64,000 nucleotides of DNA. Source: an uncultured Prochlorococcus sp. GTDB taxonomy: Bacteria > Cyanobacteriota > Cyanobacteriia > PCC-6307 > Cyanobiaceae. The notes under the pieces were generated by a model. That model made no database searches, had not been told where the DNA came from, and saw only the letters and a list, made by a program, of their open reading frames with translations. How positions within the stretch are numbered: the stretch's first letter is position 1; each line of letters begins with the position of its first letter. Positions 46,380 through 56,250 of this stretch are shown here, in pieces. Location of the stretch: the NCBI GenBank assembly GCA_902591275.1, contig CACJAC010000001.1, positions 40,000 through 103,999 on the forward strand. The letters run 5' to 3'. Position numbers and translations under genes: made by a program.

Positions 46380-47165
46380 ATGTCTGGTTCTGGTGAGTGC
46401 AGACTAAAAGGTCTCTGTATTAAAGCTTCTCCATTAGGCGAGAATGATAGATTAATAACTATCCTTACCGATGAGCAAGGGATTGTTAGATTAGCGGTAC
46501 CTGGTGCTAGGCGTCCTAAAAGTAGTCTTGCCGCAGCTACTCCTTTAACATATTTAAGTCTGCAGATTTTTGGGAAAAGAAATCTTAAATCTGTACGTCA
46601 AATTAAAATATTAAAAAGCTATTCTGGTCTTGGAAAAAATATTGAATGTCTTGCAGCCGCGCAAGCAATAACTGAATTAACATTTTTATTAGTAGGTAAT
46701 AATGACAAGCAACAAGACTATTTATCTTGCGTTCTTGCACATCTTGATAGGATTTATTTATTTAAAGAGTCTCAAGAAGAAGATATTAAAATGCTCTCAA
46801 TGAGTATTCAATCTTTAATCCATCTATTAGCCATAGGGGGTATTAATTTACCAATTCATCATTGTTGTAAAACTGGAGAAGCTATTATTCCACCTATAGG
46901 GAATTGGGAATGGAGTTGTTATTTTTTACCAAGTGAAGGGTTTTCATCCATAGAAGATCCTCAAAGTAATCTAAAAATAAATGCATCTGAAGTTGCTCTA
47001 TTACAGAGACTTCTTTTCCCAGAATTACCAATAAAATCTAATGGAGAGTTGTTGGGTCCCAAAAAAGTCTGGCTTAAAATATTATTCATTATTCAAACTT
47101 GGATCTCTACTCAACTAGAGAAAGATTTATCTTCACTAAAAATGTTGAGAGAAATATACAATTAG
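46380..47165 (+). CDS. recO: DNA repair protein RecO
   Basis: 261 aa. N-terminal OB domain: RLKGLCIKASPLGENDRLITILTDEQGIVRLAVPGARR, seen in pieces. Helical middle and a C-terminal half with HHCCKTGEAI where the zinc site usually lies; only part of the usual four Cys are present, so the zinc site may be lost. RecO loads RecA on SSB-coated DNA with RecR. Starts directly after the deoC stop, so the hpf-deoC-recO genes form one operon. Confidence 0.92.
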   Translation: MSGSGECRLKGLCIKASPLGENDRLITILTDEQGIVRLAVPGARRPKSSLAAATPLTYLSLQIFGKRNLKSVRQIKILKSYSGLGKNIECLAAAQAITELTFLLVGNNDKQQDYLSCVLAHLDRIYLFKESQEEDIKMLSMSIQSLIHLLAIGGINLPIHHCCKTGEAIIPPIGNWEWSCYFLPSEGFSSIEDPQSNLKINASEVALLQRLLFPELPIKSNGELLGPKKVWLKILFIIQTWISTQLEKDLSSLKMLREIYN

Positions 47166-47250
47166 TATTTTTATGAACCATTAAAAAATTTTAAAATTAT
47201 GATTATGGCAACTTTGACTGGTAACTTTATAAATAGTTAATTCAATTAGT

Positions 47251-48417
47251 TTGGTTCATATTGCATGGTTAGGTAAAAAATCTCCTTTTTGTGGAAATGT
47301 GACTTATGGTAATTCAACTACTGAGGAATTGAAGGCCAGAGGGCATAAAATTAGTTTTATTCATTTCGACAATCCTTCTAGTTCAAATTTATCAAACCCA
47401 TTATTTCTTGCAAATGATCCTGATGTAAGTCTCCCATATTTAATTAAGTCTCAGGTTTATACAATACCCTCGCCTAGAGCAGAAAAAGAACTAAGGCTAT
47501 CTTTGGAAAGATTAAAACCTGACATAGTACATGCAAGCCTAACTTTATCTCCTTTAGACTTTAGACTTCCAGAGCTTTGCAATAAAATAAATGTTCCACT
47601 TATAGGAACATTTCACCCACCATTTGATGAAAAAAATAGAAATTTAACTGCTAGCACTCAACAATTAACTTATCAACTCTATGCTCCATCATTGGCAAAG
47701 TTCGATAAAATAATCATTTTTTCTGAACCTCAAAAAAATGTTCTTGAGAAATTAGGAGTACCTAAAGAAAAACAAATAATTATTCCAAACGGTGTTGATG
47801 AAAATATTTGGAAACCTTTTTGCGAAAAAAATAAAAAATATGACCAGGTAAAAAACAAACTTGGAAATGAAAGAATCTTTTTGTATATGGGAAGGATTGC
47901 CAATGAGAAAAATATCGAGGCACTTTTACGTTCTTGGCGCCAAACAAAAAACAATAATTGCAAATTAGTTATTGTTGGTGATGGCCCAATGAAACCCACT
48001 CTTGAAAATAGTTTTTCTAACCTTAGTAATGAAAAATTAATTTGGTGGGGTGCCGAGTTAGATTTAGAAACTAGGGTAGCCATAATGCAAATAGCAGAGG
48101 TATTTTTCTTACCAAGCTTAGTAGAGGGTTTGTCATTGTCACTTTTAGAGGCAATGTCTACTAGTACTGCATGTGTAGCTACAGATGCCGGTGCTGATGG
48201 TGAAGTTTTAGATAACGGAGCAGGTATAGTGATTTCAACTGATAATGTGGCTGCACAATTGAAAACTATAATCCCAATTCTTGTGGAACATCCCTCATTT
48301 ACAAAAGATCTTGGGGAAAAAGCTAGAGAACGAGTACTTGAGAGATATACAATTACTAAAAATATAAATTCACTTGAGAAAGTTTATATGAACTTAATAA
48401 ATAATTTCACAAGTTAA
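47251..48417 (+). CDS. Glycosyltransferase, GT4 family
   Basis: 388 aa. An N-terminal Rossmann half (VHIAWLGKKSPFCGNVTYG) and a C-terminal half with YMGRIANEKNIEALLRSW, IVGDGPMKP and the EX7E donor site in PSLVEGLSLSLLEAMS. Retaining GT-B enzyme acting on a lipid or envelope glycan; substrate unknown. The TTG at 47251 is the only start after an upstream in-frame stop. Its 3' end overlaps the convergent proC gene by 4 bases. Confidence 0.9.
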   Translation: MVHIAWLGKKSPFCGNVTYGNSTTEELKARGHKISFIHFDNPSSSNLSNPLFLANDPDVSLPYLIKSQVYTIPSPRAEKELRLSLERLKPDIVHASLTLSPLDFRLPELCNKINVPLIGTFHPPFDEKNRNLTASTQQLTYQLYAPSLAKFDKIIIFSEPQKNVLEKLGVPKEKQIIIPNGVDENIWKPFCEKNKKYDQVKNKLGNERIFLYMGRIANEKNIEALLRSWRQTKNNNCKLVIVGDGPMKPTLENSFSNLSNEKLIWWGAELDLETRVAIMQIAEVFFLPSLVEGLSLSLLEAMSTSTACVATDAGADGEVLDNGAGIVISTDNVAAQLKTIIPILVEHPSFTKDLGEKARERVLERYTITKNINSLEKVYMNLINNFTS

Positions 48418-49226
48418 CGAAACTCTTTACTTCTATTACAAGCTGAAACTATTGATTCAATTAATGCTGACCTTACACTCTTTTTTTCTAAAACCCTTAA
48501 AGCAGAAATAGTTGTTCCACCTGGAGAAGTTACTAAATTTTTAAGCTCAGAAGTAGTTAGTTTATTTTCTTGTATTAAACTAGTTGTCCCTAGTATCATT
48601 TCCATAACGAGTTCCTCTGAAAGTATTTTTGGTAATCCACCGCTCAATCCTCCATCACTTAATGCCTCTATAATTAAAGCAATAATTGCAGGCCCTGATG
48701 AAGTTAAAGCTAAAAATATATCAAGGTAATCTTCAGTAAATTCATAAATTTTACTAGTATTTTCAAATAATTTTTTTGTAAATATTTTCTGATCTTCTGT
48801 AATTTCTTCTCCCCAAGAAATTCCTGATAAACCTTTTCCAATAGTTATTGGAATATTTGTAACCACCCTCACACATTTATGATTAGGGAACTTTTGAGTA
48901 AGTCTTTTTAATGAAACACCCGCAACAATTGAGATTATTAAATTATCCTTGTTTTTTATATGATGGACCTCACTTATATCATTAAATTGTTGAGGTTTTA
49001 TCGAAAGAAGTTTATATTGACAATCCCAAATTATTTTGGATTCTTTAGAACCTGATTTAAAAATGTTTATATTATATTTATAATTTTTTTTTATCTTTTC
49101 TAAACTTTCTTTTGAATTTACAAGACAAAAAACATTCTCTGGCTGAATTAATTTATTATCTAATAGAGGGGTTACTATAGCATTTGCAATATTTCCAAAA
49201 CCAATAATCGCAATTTTTTCAGTCAC
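48414..49226 (-). CDS. proC: Pyrroline-5-carboxylate reductase
   Basis: 270 aa; last step of proline synthesis, NADPH-dependent. N-terminal IGFGNIANAIVTPLL is the dinucleotide site; the C-terminal LTSSGPAIIALIIEALSDGG and LVTSPGGTTISALRVLE (read in parts) are the ProC signature. Start is GTG at 49226. It is the last gene of the der-ecfT-pipX-pipY-sepF-proC run, 7 bases after sepF. No anomaly. Confidence 0.95.
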   Translation of the reverse strand: MTEKIAIIGFGNIANAIVTPLLDNKLIQPENVFCLVNSKESLEKIKKNYKYNINIFKSGSKESKIIWDCQYKLLSIKPQQFNDISEVHHIKNKDNLIISIVAGVSLKRLTQKFPNHKCVRVVTNIPITIGKGLSGISWGEEITEDQKIFTKKLFENTSKIYEFTEDYLDIFLALTSSGPAIIALIIEALSDGGLSGGLPKILSEELVMEMILGTTSLIQENKLTTSELKNLVTSPGGTTISALRVLEKKSVRSALIESIVSACNRSKEFR

Positions 49227-49233
49227 AGATTAA

Positions 49234-49809
49234 TCATGAATAGGCACTTAATTTAGAATCACCCCATGCTGGTTCTGGAGTAGTATTTTTGCCAAGACTA
49301 TATCGCGGTGTATTCTCTGTAGGCACAGAAGAAGGAGAAGCTTCTTCTGGTGAAGAACTAGTTACATTTACACAACTTGGCGCAAAAAGAAAAATACTTT
49401 CACCCACTCTCTCTTGATGTCCATCAATTGCATATGTGCCCCCAGCAATAAAATCAACTGCTCTTTGAGCTTGATCAGGATCCATCATAGTTAAATTAAG
49501 AATAACGGTTTTTCTCTCTCTTAATGCTTGTATAGCTTGAGGCATCTCATCAAAACTTCTTGGTTCCATTAAGCTTACTTCTGAGGATGAATTTGAAATT
49601 CCTGGCATACCAACGACTTTTGATGATCTGTTGTTATTCATAAAATCGAATGGGTTTGAATTTGCAAGGGCATTTGTATTCCTTGTATTTTGTTTGAAAT
49701 TATTAATATCATTAAATTCATCCTCTGCCGAATAATCCAAATCATCAAAATCATCATCGAGATACTCATCACCTGCAACAACTGCCTTTAATCTAGAAAT
49801 AAGTGACAC
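49234..49809 (-). CDS. sepF: Cell division protein SepF
   Basis: 191 aa from GTG 49809. I prefer this start because [18 protein letters not shown] is the expected N terminus (a membrane-binding amphipathic helix); a TTG at 49854 adds 15 residues. An acidic linker of about 60 residues leads to the SepF core ([32 protein letters not shown], seen in pieces), which lines FtsZ filaments at the septum. A Ser/Pro-rich C-terminal tail follows. Known in cyanobacteria as Cdv2. It lies between pipY and proC. Confidence 0.93.
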   Translation of the reverse strand: MSLISRLKAVVAGDEYLDDDFDDLDYSAEDEFNDINNFKQNTRNTNALANSNPFDFMNNNRSSKVVGMPGISNSSSEVSLMEPRSFDEMPQAIQALRERKTVILNLTMMDPDQAQRAVDFIAGGTYAIDGHQERVGESIFLFAPSCVNVTSSSPEEASPSSVPTENTPRYSLGKNTTPEPAWGDSKLSAYS

Positions 49810-49861
49810 CTTTAAATCCTCTTGAAATTGATTACTAAGGTTTAAGAACCTCAAGTAATAG

Positions 49862-49880
49862 ATTCATTTATTAAATGAAT
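49862..49880. repeat. 9-bp dyad just upstream of sepF
   Basis: Perfect inverted repeat, arms 49862-49870 and 49872-49880 around one base, made only of A-T-rich sequence with a TTCAT/ATGAA core. It lies 53 bases before the GTG start of sepF and could bind a dimeric regulator. No known consensus was matched. Confidence 0.3.
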
Positions 49881-49958
49881 AAACTACCTATACTTAAATA
49901 ACGTTAGTTGAACTTTACTGCAAGTTTATAGATAAGATTTTTATAAAAAAATAACTAA

Positions 49959-50594
49959 TTAGGATCTACCTCCAAAAATCAATGATCCTAATCTTAACCA
50001 AGTTGATCCTGCATCAATTGCTTCCTCCCAATCACCTGACATCCCCATGGAACAATCTGGGAGTTGCAGTGAATCAGCTAGTGCTCGACATTTTTTGAAC
50101 AACCTTGAATTTTCTTTAGAGCTAAGTCCTTTAGGATTGATAGTCATCAAACCGGTTAATGAAATATTTTTCAATTCTTGAATTTCTCTCCATTTCGTTT
50201 TTAAAAATGCAGGATTAAAACCACCTTTAGCAGGATCATCACTAAACTTTACCTGCAACATTATTAATGGATATTTCTTCTCTTCACATGAAATATTAGA
50301 AATCTTTTGCAACTTTTCAAATGAATCTACTGAATGAATGTATTTAAAATTTTGTACTATTTTTCTTATTTTATTACTTTGTATTCTTCCAATGAAGTGC
50401 CAATTTATTTCTTTAAGGTCTTTTAAGATTAATTGTTTTTCATACGCTTCTTGAAACTTACTTTCACCAAAATCATTCTGACCAATATTTTGAATAATTT
50501 TGATTTCTTGACTTTTAAATCCTTTACTTACAGCAAGAATATTTACATTTGAAGGGATTTTATTTTTTATTATTAAATAATTTGCAGGGTTCAC
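49959..50594 (-). CDS. pipY: YggS-family PLP homeostasis protein (PipY)
   Basis: 211 aa. Binds PLP and controls its pool; in cyanobacteria it is the partner gene of pipX. PLP Lys in ILAVSKGFKS near residue 24, the NxxGE motif in IGQNDFGESKFQEAYE, WHFIGRIQSN, and the C-terminal MGMSGDWEEAIDAGSTWLRLGS. Start is GTG at 50594, 3 bases after the pipX stop, with an AAAAGG-type context. No anomaly. Confidence 0.94.
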   Translation of the reverse strand: MNPANYLIIKNKIPSNVNILAVSKGFKSQEIKIIQNIGQNDFGESKFQEAYEKQLILKDLKEINWHFIGRIQSNKIRKIVQNFKYIHSVDSFEKLQKISNISCEEKKYPLIMLQVKFSDDPAKGGFNPAFLKTKWREIQELKNISLTGLMTINPKGLSSKENSRLFKKCRALADSLQLPDCSMGMSGDWEEAIDAGSTWLRLGSLIFGGRS

Positions 50595-50597
50595 CTT

Positions 50598-50864
50598 TTA
50601 TATGAAAGTTTGCGTAAATAAATTCTCCCATTTAGATAGCTCTTCAGATCCTTTTCTTCTGGCTTTTTGAAGATTTAACTCGGCCTGATTCCTGGCATCT
50701 AAATAAGGTATGACTTCAAAAAAAACTTCTCTCTGTCGAACTTCTACCAAGAAAAACATTTTTTGAGCGTATAAAGTCGCATAAATATCTCTCCCATCAT
50801 TTCCAGGAGAAACTTGGTACAGCATGCCAAATGTTGGATGGTTTAAATAACGCTCAGAACTCAA
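50598..50864 (-). CDS. pipX: PII-interacting regulator PipX
   Basis: 88 aa. Coactivator of NtcA that shuttles to PII according to 2-oxoglutarate and ADP. N-terminal Tudor-like domain (HPTFGMLYQVSPGNDG, then IYATLYAQKMFFLVEV) and two C-terminal helices (AELNLQKARRKGSEELSKW, read in parts). Full length. It precedes pipY by 3 bases, and this pairing is standard in cyanobacteria. It follows the EcfT-like gene by 19 bases. Confidence 0.95.
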   Translation of the reverse strand: MSSERYLNHPTFGMLYQVSPGNDGRDIYATLYAQKMFFLVEVRQREVFFEVIPYLDARNQAELNLQKARRKGSEELSKWENLFTQTFI

Positions 50865-50883
50865 ACCTAAAATATTTTGTTAT

Positions 50884-51798
50884 TTATAATGCACCATACA
50901 GTTTTCTAAGAAAAATTGCTATGCAAATAAAACAAATCGATAATGTATTAACAATAACATTGAGAGATTTTGACGGATAAAGAGTTCTAAATCTGTTAGT
51001 TTTTACAATAATATTTTTCTTTGAGAGTAATGATTCTGCTCCATGATCAATTCTCAGAAATATATTTTGAAATAACCTTTCAACTAAGATTAATAAAACA
51101 TTAAAGGATTTCTTTAATCCTAAATTTCGAAAATTTATTGATCTAACGGACACTGATTTAATGATATTTTGAAATTCTTCCTGTACTAGAGGAATAAAAC
51201 GTAATGCAATTAACAACTGAAAAAGCCACTTACTAATTGGCAATCCAATCTTTCTTAATGGATACATAAACCAACTTAATCCCCATACAATGTCTTCCTG
51301 CAATGTAGTTAAAAGCATCAGATTCACACTGTGAATAACAGTAAATATCAAAGTGGAGGTTTTTATTCCTAGTTCAAAGGCTTTTCTTGATAAGTTATAT
51401 GGACCAAAATTAACAAACCAAATTTTTTGCGAAGGAATTTGCATAATATTCCATTGTTTATGGCTTTCCAGTACTACTTGCAGCTCGTTGGGATTTCTTA
51501 AGTAGCCATCAAGAGATTGAATATCAGACGAGGCAAGTATTGATATAAATCCAATTAATAGTGATAAACATGAGAGGAAAAATAATGATCGCCACCATAC
51601 TCTAGATGGCAAAAAACTTAAAAAAGTAATCAATAGTAAAAAACCAACTAAACTCAATCTCCATATTGGACCGGCCCAAATTGGAGTGATTAAAAATATC
51701 ATTACCATAATTATTTTTAATCTACTATCTATAATTCTTAGCCAACTTCTATTACCATGAACGTATTGACCAATGGAAAATTTGGTTAGCAAATTCAT
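50884..51798 (-). CDS. EcfT/CbiQ-type transmembrane protein
   Basis: 304 aa, T-component of an energy-coupling-factor transporter. Five or so membrane helices; the coupling helices include SKWLFQLLIALRFIPLVQEEF and SVRSINFRNLGLK (the Ala-Arg-Gly-like motif is weak). No EcfA ATPase or substrate component is nearby, so it must recruit them elsewhere or has another role. Its position between der and pipX is frequently kept in marine cyanobacteria. Its start overlaps the der stop by one base. Confidence 0.85.
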   Translation of the reverse strand: MNLLTKFSIGQYVHGNRSWLRIIDSRLKIIMVMIFLITPIWAGPIWRLSLVGFLLLITFLSFLPSRVWWRSLFFLSCLSLLIGFISILASSDIQSLDGYLRNPNELQVVLESHKQWNIMQIPSQKIWFVNFGPYNLSRKAFELGIKTSTLIFTVIHSVNLMLLTTLQEDIVWGLSWFMYPLRKIGLPISKWLFQLLIALRFIPLVQEEFQNIIKSVSVRSINFRNLGLKKSFNVLLILVERLFQNIFLRIDHGAESLLSKKNIIVKTNRFRTLYPSKSLNVIVNTLSICFICIAIFLRKLYGAL

Positions 51799-53171
51799 TA
51801 ATCTTTTTGAATTAACTCAATATTTTCTCTTTCGACTTCTTTATTTAAAGCTCTTTGCTGTTTTCCTCTCCAAAGTAAAATGAGGGGTGTGCCTTCAAAG
51901 CCTAAATTTACTCTAATTTGTTTTTCAATATATCTTCTATAAGTTATTCCGAATAATTTAGGGTCATTTACAAAAAGAGTAAAAGTGGGAGGTTTGTTCT
52001 TTACTTGAGTACCGTAATAAAGCCTACCTTGCTTGCCGCTTCTCTTCGTTGGAGGACTTTTCCAACTGATTGATTCTTTAAGTACTTCATTAACTACAGA
52101 TGTTGTAACTCTTCTTCTATGTTGATTTACAGCGTTAAGAGCATGCTCAAAAATATTATCAACTCTTTGACCAGTAAGGGCAGATATAAAAATCATTTTT
52201 GACCAGTGTAAAAAATAAAGTTTAGATCTAAGTTCTTTTTCTACTTGATAAATTGTTGAACTATTTTTTTCTACAAGATCCCATTTATTAACAACAATTA
52301 TACAAGCTCTTCCTTGTTCTTCTATGCGCCCAGCAAGCTTTTGGTCTTGATCAGTTACTCCATCAATAGCATCTATCACTAAAACACAAACATCACTTCT
52401 ATCTATAGATTTAAAAGCCCTATTAATACCAAAGAATTCAGTGCCATATTTAACATTTTTCTTTCTTCTAATCCCAGCAGTATCAATAATTTTCCAATGA
52501 TTATCACCTTTTTTAATGAGCGTATCTATTGAATCAGTTGTCGTACCACTGATATCACTAACTATTGCTCTTTTTTCTCCACAGATTGAATTTAACAAAC
52601 TAGATTTACCAACATTAGGCCTACCAATAATTGACATCATTATCTTTTCCTCATCATCCTGGATTTTATTTTCAGGAAGTTCGCCAATAACGAGATCTAA
52701 AAGATCCCCAGTACCTGAACCATGAATAGCCGAAACAGGGTTAGGTTCGCCCAACCCTAATTTCCAGAACTCTGAAGCAAGGGATATTCCTAAAGTAGTC
52801 GATTCGCATTTATTAACAGCAACAATTGTTTTACAGGTTGAGTTTCTTAACCATTTTGCTATTGATAAATCACCATCAGTAACGCCTTGATTCCCATCTA
52901 CCACTAGTAACGCGAGTGAAGCCTCTTCAAGAGCCAAGAAAACTTGTGTCCTTATCTCTGGGAGAAATTCACTATCATCATCAAAAACTAAACCTCCAGT
53001 ATCAACTATTTGAAATTCCTTACCTCCCCATGAAGCATTTTGATAAGTTCTATCTCTTGTAACCCCAGGCTTATCGAATACTATTGCATCATTACTTTGG
53101 CAAAGACGATTAACTAAGGTAGATTTCCCAACGTTCGGTCTTCCGATAATTGCTATTGTAGGAAGAATCAA
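51798..53171 (-). CDS. der: Ribosome biogenesis GTPase Der
   Basis: 457 aa with two consecutive GTPase domains: [14 protein letters not shown] near residue 8 and [14 protein letters not shown] near residue 183, each with DTGG or DTAG and NKxD ([10 protein letters not shown]) motifs. A C-terminal KH-like domain follows ([19 protein letters not shown] is the end of the second G domain). Needed for 50S assembly. It heads the run that includes ecfT, pipX, pipY, sepF and proC. Confidence 0.97.
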   Translation of the reverse strand: MILPTIAIIGRPNVGKSTLVNRLCQSNDAIVFDKPGVTRDRTYQNASWGGKEFQIVDTGGLVFDDDSEFLPEIRTQVFLALEEASLALLVVDGNQGVTDGDLSIAKWLRNSTCKTIVAVNKCESTTLGISLASEFWKLGLGEPNPVSAIHGSGTGDLLDLVIGELPENKIQDDEEKIMMSIIGRPNVGKSSLLNSICGEKRAIVSDISGTTTDSIDTLIKKGDNHWKIIDTAGIRRKKNVKYGTEFFGINRAFKSIDRSDVCVLVIDAIDGVTDQDQKLAGRIEEQGRACIIVVNKWDLVEKNSSTIYQVEKELRSKLYFLHWSKMIFISALTGQRVDNIFEHALNAVNQHRRRVTTSVVNEVLKESISWKSPPTKRSGKQGRLYYGTQVKNKPPTFTLFVNDPKLFGITYRRYIEKQIRVNLGFEGTPLILLWRGKQQRALNKEVERENIELIQKD

Positions 53172-53246
53172 TTCTTCTCTCCAAAGAAAGTAGTATCCAT
53201 TACAACTATACCTTTAATAGAATCATTTACCTTATTCAGAAAAAAC

Positions 53247-53732
53247 TTATTTAATTTCTGGATCGCCAAAATGTCCTTTAACTGGATTAACAGGGGGTGA
53301 ACTAGGAATTGGCATTAATCCATTATCTTCTGAAAAACAATCTTTTTCAATCGCCCAATAAATCAACCAATTTACTGCCGTCGCTCTTCTAGTTCTTCTT
53401 GGATAGAGTTCATTAATCTTATAACCTTTAAAATTAAGAAAATTTTTCAACTCCTGTTTATAGTCTTTTGGAATTGATCGAGTCAAATGTACTGAGGCTG
53501 GCCTCTCTGAAATGATTTGAGGAGCTTTTTTAAATTTTTCTGACCAATAAGAAGGAGTCAATGCGCTAAAGGCCCAATCATTTAAAGAGAGTTTTTTAGT
53601 ATAAAAAAGTCTTTCCCAAACTAATTCACAAACAAATACATCACTTACCTTATCTTCAAGAATAAGAAATAATAGTTTTTTACATATTGGCCATGTAAAT
53701 TGACTCTCAACAGATTTTTCTTTTTTATGCAT
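53247..53732 (-). CDS. DUF1823 family protein
   Basis: 161 aa. The pattern TWPICKKLLFLILEDKVSDV, WERLFYTKKLSLNDWAF, ALTPSYWSEKFKKAPQ and RRTRRATAVNWLIYW fits the DUF1823 family of cyanobacteria and plastids; function unknown. No membrane segment is seen. Its ATG overlaps the stop of cobI by one base, so it is in the aroQ-miaE-cobI run. The C-terminal tail has a run of Pro (PIPSSPPVNP). Confidence 0.8.
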   Translation of the reverse strand: MHKKEKSVESQFTWPICKKLLFLILEDKVSDVFVCELVWERLFYTKKLSLNDWAFSALTPSYWSEKFKKAPQIISERPASVHLTRSIPKDYKQELKNFLNFKGYKINELYPRRTRRATAVNWLIYWAIEKDCFSEDNGLMPIPSSPPVNPVKGHFGDPEIK

Positions 53733-54487
53733 TAATCAAACCTTATCAAAATCAAAGAAAAATAAGGCATGAAATCCTTTTTATATTTGGATGCATATTG
53801 AATAATTTGATCAGGCATACCAATACGTAAGGCTATTAATGATGTATCGATGATATCCTCTTTTTTTAAAATTTCCCTAACTAAATTCCATCTTTTGCCA
53901 ACTTTCACAATCGCCAACACTGTTTTTTTTAACTTACTTTCCCTAATTAGGGTTTTTAATTCAGACTCTAAAGAAGGGCATTCTTTGATGATCAAGGTCT
54001 CGCCTTTTTTTGCCAAATCAAAATCATTTAAAGCTGCTGCTGCTGAAATAGAGGAAATACCAGGTATGGTTTTGGTAATAATTTCAGCATGATTATTTTT
54101 TATTAACCTCAAAATATTAGAAGAACTTGCAAATATTGAGGTATCTCCTAGGCAAAGTAAAACAACTGATTCGCCATTTTGTATAAATTTGACAATTTTT
54201 TCTACTGCGTTAGACCATATTTCATCAGGATCACAATCCTTCCTAGCCATTGGAAAGATAATAGGTATATTTTTTTTAAATTTGGTGTATTTCTTGACTA
54301 TTTCCGCAGCGAAACTCTTTTTATTATCATCTGAAATTGGGAAAACTATAACTTTCGCTTTTTTTATTGCATCCACAGCCGCAATTGTTAAAAGCGATGG
54401 ATCTCCAGGGCCTACACCAACGATGGTAAATGTTGGAAAATCAGTTTTATATGGATTAAGTAAACTTAAGAACTTCTTTATTACCAT
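53732..54487 (-). CDS. cobI: Precorrin-2 C20-methyltransferase
   Basis: 251 aa from ATG 54487. Methylates precorrin-2 at C20 in corrin ring synthesis. GVGPGDPSLLTIAAVDAIKKA is the SAM-binding N terminus, LCLGDTSIFASSS is the second loop, and TKTIPGISSISAAAA the third. I choose 54487, 17 bases after the miaE stop, since an upstream ATG (54556) overlaps miaE and adds 23 untypical residues. With UPF0284 it is the second B12-related gene in the window. Confidence 0.88.
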   Translation of the reverse strand: MVIKKFLSLLNPYKTDFPTFTIVGVGPGDPSLLTIAAVDAIKKAKVIVFPISDDNKKSFAAEIVKKYTKFKKNIPIIFPMARKDCDPDEIWSNAVEKIVKFIQNGESVVLLCLGDTSIFASSSNILRLIKNNHAEIITKTIPGISSISAAAALNDFDLAKKGETLIIKECPSLESELKTLIRESKLKKTVLAIVKVGKRWNLVREILKKEDIIDTSLIALRIGMPDQIIQYASKYKKDFMPYFSLILIRFD

Positions 54488-54503
54488 TTTTATTTTATTA
54501 ATT

Positions 54504-55112
54504 TTAGCTATGTACCCTTGGCAATGTAAAAGTTTCAGCCAGTATTGCTGACTCAATTTCAGACAATTCCTCTAACCTTTTGAAAGTTTGATTTTTAGAG
54601 AATTTAGTTTGCGCTAGTTTCCAGTAAACTCCAAAATGTCTTGCCTCACTCTCTAGCAGAGACTCATAAAGGGATTTAAACGATTTATCTTCGGAATTCA
54701 GCGCAAGCAAGCTTAATCTTTCATGACTTCTTGCTTCAATAAGTCCTGCTACTAAGAAACTATCAAGCATTCTATTTGGCTCCTCCTTTCTTATATTCTT
54801 GGACAATTCAGCTCCATATGGAGGCGGTTTTAAGGACTCAAGAGAATGTCCAAGATCCTTTAAAAAATAAAGTATTTTTTCAAAATGCTCTAATTCCTCT
54901 CTCGCTATTGGACTTAGAACTTCTGCTAGATTTGGTTCTGTTGGATATCTAAACATCAATTGAATAGCTACTCCTGCTGCTTTTCTTTCACAATGAGCAT
55001 GGTCTATAAGAATATCTATTGGATTAGATAATGCGAGTTTGATCCACTCATCTGAGGTAAATGACGATAAATATTTAATTTGAGAAGTGGGTCTTTTAAA
55101 ATCGACTAGCAT
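54504..55112 (-). CDS. miaE: tRNA-(ms2io6A)-hydroxylase
   Basis: 202 aa; non-haem diiron enzyme that hydroxylates the isopentenyl group at A37 of tRNA. Metal ligands are visible as E and ExxH motifs: CERKAAGVAIQLMF, REELEHFEKI, LIEARSHERL and LLESEARHFG. It starts immediately after the aroQ stop. Marine cyanobacteria commonly keep this enzyme. No anomaly. Confidence 0.93.
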   Translation of the reverse strand: MLVDFKRPTSQIKYLSSFTSDEWIKLALSNPIDILIDHAHCERKAAGVAIQLMFRYPTEPNLAEVLSPIAREELEHFEKILYFLKDLGHSLESLKPPPYGAELSKNIRKEEPNRMLDSFLVAGLIEARSHERLSLLALNSEDKSFKSLYESLLESEARHFGVYWKLAQTKFSKNQTFKRLEELSEIESAILAETFTLPRVHS

Positions 55113-55553
55113 TTAATCTTTACTAATTAAATATCCAATGATTCCTTCAAGAGCTAAGGAATAACTTGATATGCCGAATCCACTAATAATTCCTATAGCT
55201 TTATCTGTAAGAAAAGATTCTTTACGAAAATCTTCTCTACTGAAAATATTTGAAATATGTAACTCTACAAAAGGAATTTTTGATCCAACTAAAGCATCAC
55301 GAATAGAAATCGAGGTATGAGTAAAAGCGCCAGCATTTATAAGAATACCTTGGATACTTTTTACAGACTCCTGAATTTTATCTACTATTTCTCCTTCGTG
55401 ATTACTTTGAAAACATTCAAGATTAATACTTTTTTCTTTAGCAACTTTAGTTAAATCTTTCTCTATATCACTCAATGTTTTATTACCATATATTTCTGGT
55501 TCTCTAGTTCCCAAAAGATTTAGATTCGGTCCATTTATCAATAAGATATTCAT
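55113..55553 (-). CDS. aroQ: 3-dehydroquinate dehydratase, type II
   Basis: 146 aa; shikimate pathway, forms 3-dehydroshikimate. [22 protein letters not shown] (seen in pieces) begins the fold, with catalytic Tyr in the REPEIYG loop, Asn in [11 protein letters not shown] and His in VELHISN. Start chosen at 55553 (second Met of MMN), since the family starts with [11 protein letters not shown] 55556 and TTG 55559 are in-frame options. It heads the minus-strand run with miaE, cobI and DUF1823. Confidence 0.96.
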   Translation of the reverse strand: MNILLINGPNLNLLGTREPEIYGNKTLSDIEKDLTKVAKEKSINLECFQSNHEGEIVDKIQESVKSIQGILINAGAFTHTSISIRDALVGSKIPFVELHISNIFSREDFRKESFLTDKAIGIISGFGISSYSLALEGIIGYLISKD

Positions 55554-55654
55554 CATCAATAAAGTCTTTTCTTTTAAATGCTATCTAGAAAGAAACAAAA
55601 AAACCAAAACATTTTCACACAAAGTGACCATTAACTGATAAGTTCAAATAGTGG

Positions 55655-55736
55655 GGGTCGGTGCCCGAGTGGTTAAAGGGGGCGGACTGTAAATCCGCTG
55701 GCTCTGCCTACGTTGGTTCAAATCCAACCCGGCCCA
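55655..55736 (+). tRNA. tRNA-Tyr (GTA)
   Basis: 82 nt, cloverleaf drawn by hand: acceptor GGGTCGG pairs with CCGGCCC, anticodon loop CTGTAAA gives GTA, TPsiC arm GTTGG-TTCAAAT-CCAAC, discriminator A. A long variable arm is present, as in bacterial tRNA-Tyr. CCA is not encoded. Confidence 0.95.
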
Positions 55737-55747
55737 CTTTAAAAATT

Positions 55748-55819
<72 letters not shown>

Positions 55820-55917
55820 TGGCCAAAAGCATTGCTACAAAAATTGTTGAAAAGGTTGGGAGACCTTACTTTAAATATTGGAAATAATATTCCTACTTCT
55901 GTAGGTATAGGTTAAGT

Positions 55918-56109
55918 TCATTTATCCTTATCTTCATCAATTTCAAAAGATAGAGGGATGCCTTTTTTTACTGGATCTTTCTTCATATCTTCCATTTCTT
56001 TCCTTAATTTCTTGTAGTATGCAAGTTCCTCAGGATCATCAGAGCCAAGGCCATAGCCCATGGTCGCTGCAAGATAAATCCTATGCATTCTGTAAGAACT
56101 TAAAGTCAT
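55918..56109 (-). CDS. Hypothetical protein, 63 aa
   Basis: Not recognised. The order is a short N-terminal segment with Tyr-Arg-Met-His (SSYRMHRIYLAATMGYGLG), an acidic stretch GSDDPEELAYYKKLRKEMED and a charged tail. No membrane span. The composition, with clear helices and few Asn/Ile runs, suggests a true small protein of a picocyanobacterial type. It lies between tRNA-Thr and the SABATH gene, on the opposite strand from both. Confidence 0.6.
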   Translation of the reverse strand: MTLSSYRMHRIYLAATMGYGLGSDDPEELAYYKKLRKEMEDMKKDPVKKGIPLSFEIDEDKDK

Positions 56110-56250
56110 AATGAGATCATAAACAATTAGAGGATAATATTGATAATGATCTATAAGACTGTGCTTTTTAAGACCTCATTTAAGTGATCACCCGCGGAAA
56201 TAAAAATATCTATGCAGTATTAACAAGTCTTAATAATTTCTTAATATTTG

